From: Hepsetus odoe
Taxonomy: Eukaryota; Chordata; Actinopteri; Characiformes; Hepsetidae
Length of the DNA stretch: 64,000 bases
Reading direction: 5' to 3'
Assembly: GCA_017165825.1 (NCBI GenBank)
Contig: CM029384.1
Location: 12,601,123 to 12,665,122, forward strand
Of this stretch, positions 57,204 to 64,000 are shown in pieces. Below the pieces are notes generated by a model. It was not told the DNA's origin. It searched no databases and saw only the letters and a program-made list of their open reading frames with translations. How positions within the stretch are numbered: the stretch's first letter is position 1; each line of letters begins with the position of its first letter. The position numbers and the translations under genes were made by a program.

Positions 57204-58600
57204 GAAGGATTCCTCATTCCCTTTAATGGGGTTGTTGCCATGTCCTTGGAGGGACAGAGAAAAGCAAGAGGGAGAGAGACAAAGAGAGAGTATAAGAGAA
57301 AACGCTATGAACAAATTGATGAGGGACAGAGTGGGTGCTGATTAAATAATAGATCTTGCTGACTGAAACATTAAACTGAATAATCCTTGGGTTGAGTGAC
57401 ATTAACCCTTGGTGGCCACATTACGGGACAGCTTAGCCCTGTTCATTGTATTTCTCCTTTGGGGAGGGAGCTGTGGGTTGTGTGTGAGGCTCCGGCCTCC
57501 ACTCTTATCTGCAGTGCTGAGAGTGTGTGCTTCCAAAACAGCACTTTTATTTTTGGCTCAAGCTTCAGATTAAACCATGTTTGCACAGCAGGTTGCCACA
57601 TTTTACCCTGAAATTCGCTCCTCCCCTGAGCATATTATGAAAGACAGGACAGGCAGTCACTGCATGTTATTTGACAAACCTGATTCTGTCTGTTCCACAT
57701 GCATAAGATGGCCAAAAGGTTTTACAATTGCATTAAAAACATGATGCTTTTTATTTACATGATACAAATATATGTATAATTCCCATTCGACATATATTAC
57801 AAAATAAACCATACAACTAAGCAAAAAATAATTAATTAATTAATTAACTGAATGATTTGTAAGACCCAAAAGACTTTTTTACCTGGACAAACACAATAAT
57901 AAAGATATTTCTAGTGTTGAATGTGCCATTATTAGCCAAAAGTTTTCTTTTCAATGGGTAAGCAGACCTTAAGCAGGTTGTGGCACCACGTGTGTCTGTT
58001 TTTAACATGCAACGTTTTTAAAGTGTGATAAATGCTAGCTGTGATTAATGACGCTCAAAGCAACCTTTCAATAGAGTTAATCAGAAGGAGGCTTCAAGGT
58101 GTGTGACCTTCATAAGAGAAATCCAATACCTCTCCATATCTGTGCAGGGGCACTGGCTTTAGTGCCGTTCTTACGGCCAGTGCGATGGACCTTGATGTCA
58201 TTACACCAATTTCAACCTTAGACCAGGGCTGTTGTGAGAAGCCCTTAATTAGAAAAAATGCAATGTTTGTGCAAGTAGACTGCATATTTTTAAAATGCCC
58301 ATTATATAAACACTTTCTAGTAATTTCTTTCTGGTTAAATTTTAGAATACCAAAAAGGTACTTTAAAATTTTGAACATGCCACTCATGACTATCTGCTCT
58401 GAAACCAAAACTATGTATACTTATACATCTCTTGTTATCCAGTCATCAGTTACGATAAATGACATGGAACATGGTTTTCTTACATGGAACACCTAAATGT
58501 ATAGCTATCAATAATTTTAAGAACTTCAAATGACAACTAAAATGGAAAGTATAGAAAAATAACTTAGCCTAATTTCAGATAACTAAAGCCATTACTGAAC

Positions 58601-58667
58601 CATAACTTCTGCTGTTACATGGTTGCCTCATAGCTCTCTCCAGCTGTCAAGGCCATCCTCACTCATC
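58601..58667. repeat. Diverged repeat pair, copy a
   Basis: About 58 of 67 positions match 60912-60978; weaker similarity continues about 50 bp upstream. Confidence 0.8.
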
Positions 58668-60911
58668 ACTCATCAGAGAAAAATGGCTAGAGATTAGCAT
58701 GCAGACAGCAGCTCACTTCCTTCAGCATCTCTATTCAGAGGTCAACTACCCCCCTCCCTCTTTTCATACACATTTTAGTTCCTTCACTGCTCTCAACAAA
58801 TCTGATCTATCTAATCAGCCTTTCTTGGATTATGATGGGAGCAGGAAAAAACAAAAATGTTCTCATTACACCAATACACCATTGTAATATTGATAGCCCT
58901 CTTAAGCCCGATGGGCAGTTCACACATTTTCTTAGTTAAAATCAACTGTTTGACATACTTTTCCAAAAAAAAAAAAAAGGATAGCGTAACAAATTGAAGG
59001 TTTCAAAATAGCTTTTATTAATGTCATTGCTCTTTGTGATGTAATTTTGTCTAATTTTAAAGATAAAGGGAAATCCAGGATTAAAAAGCACCTAAAAAGC
59101 ACCTGCTTCCGATTGCTTAGCAACTATACATGACCTGAGATAAGTATGCAATGCTTTAGGCATGCAATTTGGAGCATGAGATTCTAGCTTTGCTATGCTT
59201 TTAATGACTTTAGATGTGTTGCTCCAGTGCAAGACGACAGAAGTAAACATCAGTTCCCTAACATATCTTGTATTGCCTAAATGGGAGTAAGAACACATTT
59301 GATCTTTATTTGTCTTACTATTCTCTTAAGAACTCAGGTAGAAAGAATAAAGAAAAAAGATGTTGGAAATTTTTCAGTGTCCTTTTTAATTAGTAAGCAT
59401 CGTTTCTGCAGTGACATGTGGCCTCTGTTCTAAAGCTTTGGTTTACTGTAAGCTGTGCTCTCCAATTTCAACGGATTACATCAACCTATGCATGAAGGTA
59501 TCTGTCATGTTGCACAAGACCACCCACTGTGTGTAACATGAGATTTTCTCTCTCAGATCATACCAGCCCTCTCCTCTTGCTTTTCTTAATAATTCTCCCA
59601 CTCCTTTTTTCCTGCCTTCTACCTCAAGCCTCATATTTCGCTTTGGAGAGAGCCTGCGTAATATTTTTAGACACGACTTGTGTATTGATTGCATCTGTTT
59701 CCTTATCAGGGGAGCGGCCTGCTGTAGGCTGGCTGCGGTCCCCAACCCACTGTCCTTGAGATGCTATTTTATTTAGTGATTCATCCTTTCCTACAAACCC
59801 CCTCCTTTGCTTCCCCATGGAGTGATGCTTTCAGAAGCAGTCACTGAGTTCTTTCTCGTTAGACCTGTAGCAAAGCAATCTAAAAAGCCTTGGCCTTCCT
59901 CGCTTTTGTCCCTCTTGCTGTGGATGCTGCTTTCCAAGTGAAGAGTGCATTTTGTTTTTCTCTGCCAGGCCACCCATGTTCGTGCTCCACAGGGCAAAAT
60001 GAATAGCCATGTAGCAGAGGGTGTGTGTTTCTGTGTTGGCTGCATCTGACGTCACTTCACTTGACAACGGAGAGGGAAGGTCATTGAACTTGTTTTGCTC
60101 AGACGAGAAGCACTCGTCGGTGAATGTGACCAGTGGATTAAGCGCTATCAAAGTTGATAGAAAGTTGGTAGAAAGACTGAGAGAGAGATAAGATAAAAAA
60201 GAGCTAAATGGTTGAGCTATGCAGCGGGGGGGGGGGATAAGGACATTAGCTCTGGACTATATGAAGACTGTTTCATCAATAAGATACCCCCTGGGAATCA
60301 TGACATGTCCAGACAGGCCAGTCTGCACTGGCTCAGTCCAAAAGCACTGCACCTTATCTATTGGGACAGTTCCCAGGCCCCCTTGGCTTCTATGACATCC
60401 AGAAATCTAAACAGGCCTAAACCTATTGACTCAGAAATGGTTCATTATGGGCTGTCCATTTGACACCACTCTTAAATTTGTTTGTTGATATGTTTGTTGA
60501 ACCAACCCTAAATATACCTGGATGTTTACCAGCAGTAAAGTAAATTAGAACCTTACATTTCACCATATTAAATCTGCATAATACATTCATTTATTTGCAA
60601 AAAGAGCAAGGCCTGCAACACAAGCTATAGAGCTAGTTTCAGTCTTTTCCACTGTGTGTGCTGTTGTATTTAGTTCTGCTTCAGAACCTGAGAAAGAATG
60701 AAGGTTTTCACTCATTTATGCTCAATATCTGACAAGCATGCTCAATATTAGGTCCATGCACAGTTCCTAGAGATTTTTTAAAGATGTTTTTATAATATTT
60801 CTTGTTTCTAGAAATTCCAAGAACTGACACATTTACAAAATAACACCTTTTAAAGGAAAGAAATAGAAAACAATCACAATCTAATTTCAAGCAGCTAAGG
60901 CTTTATTGGTC

Positions 60912-60978
60912 CACAACTTCTACTATTACATGGTTGCCTCATATTTCTCTCAAGTTGTCAAGGTCAACCTCACTCATC
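60912..60978. repeat. Diverged repeat pair, copy b
   Basis: Same orientation as the copy at 58601-58667, sharing TTACATGGTTGCCTCATA. Confidence 0.8.
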
Positions 60979-61536
60979 AGAGGAAAAGATATTCTTCAAC
61001 ATATAACAATTACAGAATTATATCAGTGCTTTATCTTGTAACCATGGAGTCCCCAGCAAAAATCATAACCTCTTGTGTTTTAAGGGCCTGTCCAATATAA
61101 TGTTCCATAGAATTTGTCAAAATACCATCCAAGATCTGATGTGCATTCACCAAAAGATAAATAGCAGCCAGGCTTTACAAGACACTTAAGAAGATGGTTT
61201 TGCCTAATGGCTCCAGAGTTACAAGAGAGTTGCAGCAGCAGTCTGCGCTGATGGGATTTAGAATGCACAGATGGAAACACAACCCACCTTGTCGACCCTG
61301 AGAACTCCCAAGAGAAGTTTCTCCTGCTTCTGTATTCTAGTGTCTCTCACTCTCCATCTCTCTGAAACTTTCACTCCTTCCCTCCCTCTCTTCTTTTCCC
61401 CCAACATTGCCCTCATGTCTTTTTCTCCCTTGATCATGTTACTGTAGTGCTTGTGCGGTTCTTTCCTAGGTTTTTTAATCAGTTGGCCCATGAGGCAATG
61501 ATGCTGTCTCCAGTGCAGCACAATTTTGTCCAATTG

Positions 61537-61785
61537 CACGCTTAAAAATAAAGATGCCAAAAAGGGTTCTAGGAATAATTCCTTAGACGTATCATCTTTG
61601 GCTTCCTGAAAATTCTTCCACTGGATGGTTCTTTAGACTGCCTATTTTGCAAATGAGATATACAAGTTTGAAAAACCTTTTTAAAAATGTAAAGAATCTC
61701 TAGTTTTTACACCAGTCAATTTTTTTTTCTGAAACAGGGCAGTTGAGTGAAGAACTGTATAGAAACTTTTATATTTAAGACAGTA
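61537..61785. repeat. MITE-like inverted-repeat element
   Basis: The left end CTTAAAAATAAAGATGCCAA then AAAGGGTTCT, and the right end AGAAACTTTTATATTTAAG, are imperfect inverted repeats. Between them are GGTTCT/AAGAAC-type words. I recall this layout as a very common non-coding repeat in teleosts. Confidence 0.65.
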
Positions 61786-62264
61786 TCCTTGATCTTGCAG
61801 AGCATTTTCAGTCACCACTCTACATGCTAGGCTCTAAGCTTCTCATCAGCTGCTGCACAAAAGCACTAGGGACTTCTCTACCATAAGAGCTTGTTTCCAA
61901 GGCCATGGCTCTGAACAAGGCTTTCATTCTCCAAACAAAGAGGACGTTCCCTATTGAGCTAAATCTCTGCCGAAGCCAAAACCAGCCTGATACACTGTTC
62001 TCAAACTGTAATTACAATCCTAAATAGGTCCAACTTTGGGCCACATTGCAGTTGGTACACTTCCTTAGTTTTGTCAGCTGTGCTGCTGTCTGCATGTCCT
62101 CACTCTGATTTCATACCAGGACCAGATCCATTCTGACAGAGGTTGACAGCAGAATCATTAAGGTTTAGTCACTGTACTAACTCCTACACAGCATTATGCT
62201 TTTGCATCCTCAGATACCTGCTGGCGGGCCACATTTTTGCTCTAACTATATGTGTTATTAATTG
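61786..62264. other. Intergenic, nothing recognised
   Basis: Unique sequence. Confidence 0.5.
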
Positions 62265-62265
62265 G

Positions 62266-62300
62266 ATATTATTATTATTATTATTATTATTACTGTTATG

Positions 62301-62375
<75 letters not shown>
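62266..62375. repeat. Compound trinucleotide repeat (TTA)n-(AAT)n-(AGT)n
   Basis: A TTA array to about 62291, a 12-13-nt spacer, an AAT array at about 62303-62334, then an AGT array to 62375. The first two are reverse complements of each other. Confidence 0.95.
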
Positions 62376-62376
<1 letters not shown>

Positions 62377-62486
62377 ATAATTGTAACCAAAATGTGAAGG
62401 GTTTTGGGTGAGCAGGTAATTTGTACACCATTGTAAGCAGTTGTTGGTCATTTTTACAGTCCAAGGGGGATTATTTTTAACAGTTC

Positions 62487-63010
62487 AGAGTAACGGCGAG
62501 TGATTTGTGACAGATGGGTACCAGCTAGAGTAAAAGGGAAGGTTTACAGGACAGTAGTGAGACCAGCTTTTTGTACAGGTTGGAGATGGTGGCACTGACG
62601 AAAAGACAGGAGGCAGAGCTGGAGGTGTCAGAGTTAAAGATGCTGAGATTCTCGTTGGGTGTGATGAGGACGGACAGGATTAGAAATGTATATATTAGAG
62701 GGACAACTCAGACGTTTTGGAGACAAAGTGAGAAACAAGGTTGTGTTGGTTTGGACATGTTCAGAGGAGAGACGGGGATTATATTGGGAGGAGGATGTTG
62801 AAGGTGGAGCAGCCAGGAAAGAGGAAAAGAGGAAGACCAAAGAGGAGGTTTATGGACGTTGTGAGAGAGGACATGCAGGTGGTTGGTTTGAAGGAGGAAG
62901 ATGCAGAGGACCATAAGAAATGGAGATGGTTGATTCGCTGTGGCGACCCCTAAACGGGAGCAGCCAAAAGAAGAAGAAGAAGAAGAAGAAGAAGAAGAAG
63001 AAGAAGAAGA
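62487..63010 (+). mobile_element. RTE-type LINE, 3' fragment with (AAG)n tail
   Basis: 5'-truncated copy of the same family as 15.9-18.2 kb. It covers the last part of the ORF: VKGKVYRTVVRPAF, KRQEAELEVSELKMLRFSLG, then after a frameshift near 62.71 kb WFGHVQRRDGDYIGRRMLK, RKRGRPKRRFMDVVREDMQV and RCGDP with a TAA. It ends in (AAG)n at about 62973-63009. The C-terminus is better preserved than in the other copy. Confidence 0.88.
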
Positions 63011-64000
63011 GGAATTATTTCTATTAAATAATTGTATGGATTTGCCTGTCACATAAGCATCATGCTTACCTTTTATAACAGTTTCTTTGGATTAAACCTC
63101 AATCCAAAATTTAGATCTAATCCCAACCCTAAATCTAATATGTCATTTGTTTCAGGTATCATTTTGTATAAACGTGACAATGATAGTGACAATGATATCA
63201 AATCAATCAATATTAATATAGCATCAACACACTGAAAACTTGAAATAAGGGGTTTCTAATTCAAATTTCTTTCAATGCCACTAAAATCATTTAACTGAAT
63301 AAAAGAATGTTACAGTTTATGGCTGGCATTTGCACAAATTTGTTATTAACCTCCTTCTTTAGAAAAAAAAAAGCCTACATGCTGTGACTGTCTTTCAGAC
63401 ATTATAGCCTACCAATGAACTGAAATTATTTCTAACCACATTTTCAAAGCTGTTTTTCAGAGATTGCTCCTGCTGTGGGTCTCATCTGTTCAGCAGACAT
63501 TCCTCAGCATCTATGTGCCATAACTTGCCTTTTATGAGCCGCACTGAAAAACCTGAGATAGAGCTCCTACTCTGATGAGTCCCAGAGAAGTTCTTTTAAA
63601 CTGACCCTTGGCTGACGTGCTCAATTTTCCACTCTCCCCCCTCTTTCATTCTCTCCCTCTCCTCTAACCATCCCTCACTCTTTTTCTTCACAATTAATGA
63701 AAGCTGTTTTTCTGCTCAAGACAACAAGACAGAAAATGAAACCAAGTGAATCTCAGACCCTTTTGGCTCACATTAAACAAAATGAGTGTAAAAAATGTAA
63801 AATCCACGCTGAAAAGGTTTGTTCATAAGAACATTAAAGTATGACTCTCGGTTCAGGAGAGTTTAGTATTTTGCTTTATTTGTGATACAAGAGCTGAATG
63901 TATTTAGAAATTGTTGCAACAAGATGACCTACTTGCATCTTTGTTATGAGTTCCAGGTCAGAAAGAAAAAAACAAAGCCTATTATATTTCCATTGGCCCA
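63011..64000. other. Intergenic to window end
   Basis: AT-rich unique sequence with a CT-rich patch near 63.63-63.69 kb. No coding signal. Confidence 0.5.

Larger units (their letters stand above)
57204..61536. other. Repeat-poor intergenic block
   Basis: No exon-like ORF. It includes a less AT-rich patch at 57.39-57.65 kb, another at 59.55-60.15 kb, an 11-G run at 60226-60236, and the diverged repeat pair at 58.60 and 60.91 kb. Confidence 0.45.

Noticed and set aside
60226..60236. Run of 11 G as a G-quadruplex
   Set aside because: A single homopolymer run, not four separated runs.
1..64000. CRISPR array or prokaryotic operon
   Set aside because: Repeats are microsatellites or transposons; the exon-intron gene shows eukaryotic DNA.
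4524..64000. tob1 coding exon expected by mammalian synteny
   Set aside because: The tob1 coding region is a single long exon in vertebrates and no open frame of that size or content exists here.

Overview
This window is teleost fish genomic DNA. The evidence is split exons with GT/AG boundaries, dense CA/CT/AT microsatellites, tRNA-derived SINEs, many decayed Tc1/mariner transposons and an RTE-type LINE. Several repeats resemble types common in otophysan fishes (characins, catfishes), but that placement is from memory and is weak. No prokaryotic features are present.

Only one protein-coding gene is supported: the last five coding exons of spag9 (JIP4, a JNK-interacting kinesin/dynein scaffold) on the + strand, 272-4523. 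All five exons join in one continuous phase-1 frame and end at a TGA. The rest of the gene lies upstream of the window. The likely poly(A) signal is at 4857-4862.

From about 4.9 kb to 64 kb I find no convincing coding exon on either strand. The desert holds: (1) about ten Tc1/mariner relics of several families (11.8, 14.4, 26.9, 29.8, 31.6, 33.8, 36.2, 36.7, 44.2 and 50.3 kb); (2) a gutted RTE-type LINE at 15.9-18.2 kb and a 3' fragment at 62.5-63.0 kb; (3) tRNA-derived SINEs of at least three types, including a chimera at 47.2 kb flanked by a perfect 18-bp target duplication; (4) foldback or MITE-like repeats at 25.1, 29.0, 37.6 and 61.5 kb; (5) many microsatellites. Repeat-poor stretches, mainly 34.6-35.6, 37.8-44.1, 44.8-46.3, 52-54 and 57-61 kb, could carry distal regulatory elements, but this cannot be shown from one sequence. 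In mammals the gene beyond the SPAG9 3' end is TOB1; no tob1 coding sequence was seen here.

The best second-look items are the chimeric SINE, two Tc1 copies sharing one internal deletion junction, a near-identical 41-bp duplication carrying splice-donor-like edges on the minus strand, a diverged 67-bp pair at 58.6/60.9 kb, and a symmetrical 36-nt spag9 microexon. I did not find a clear new biological system.
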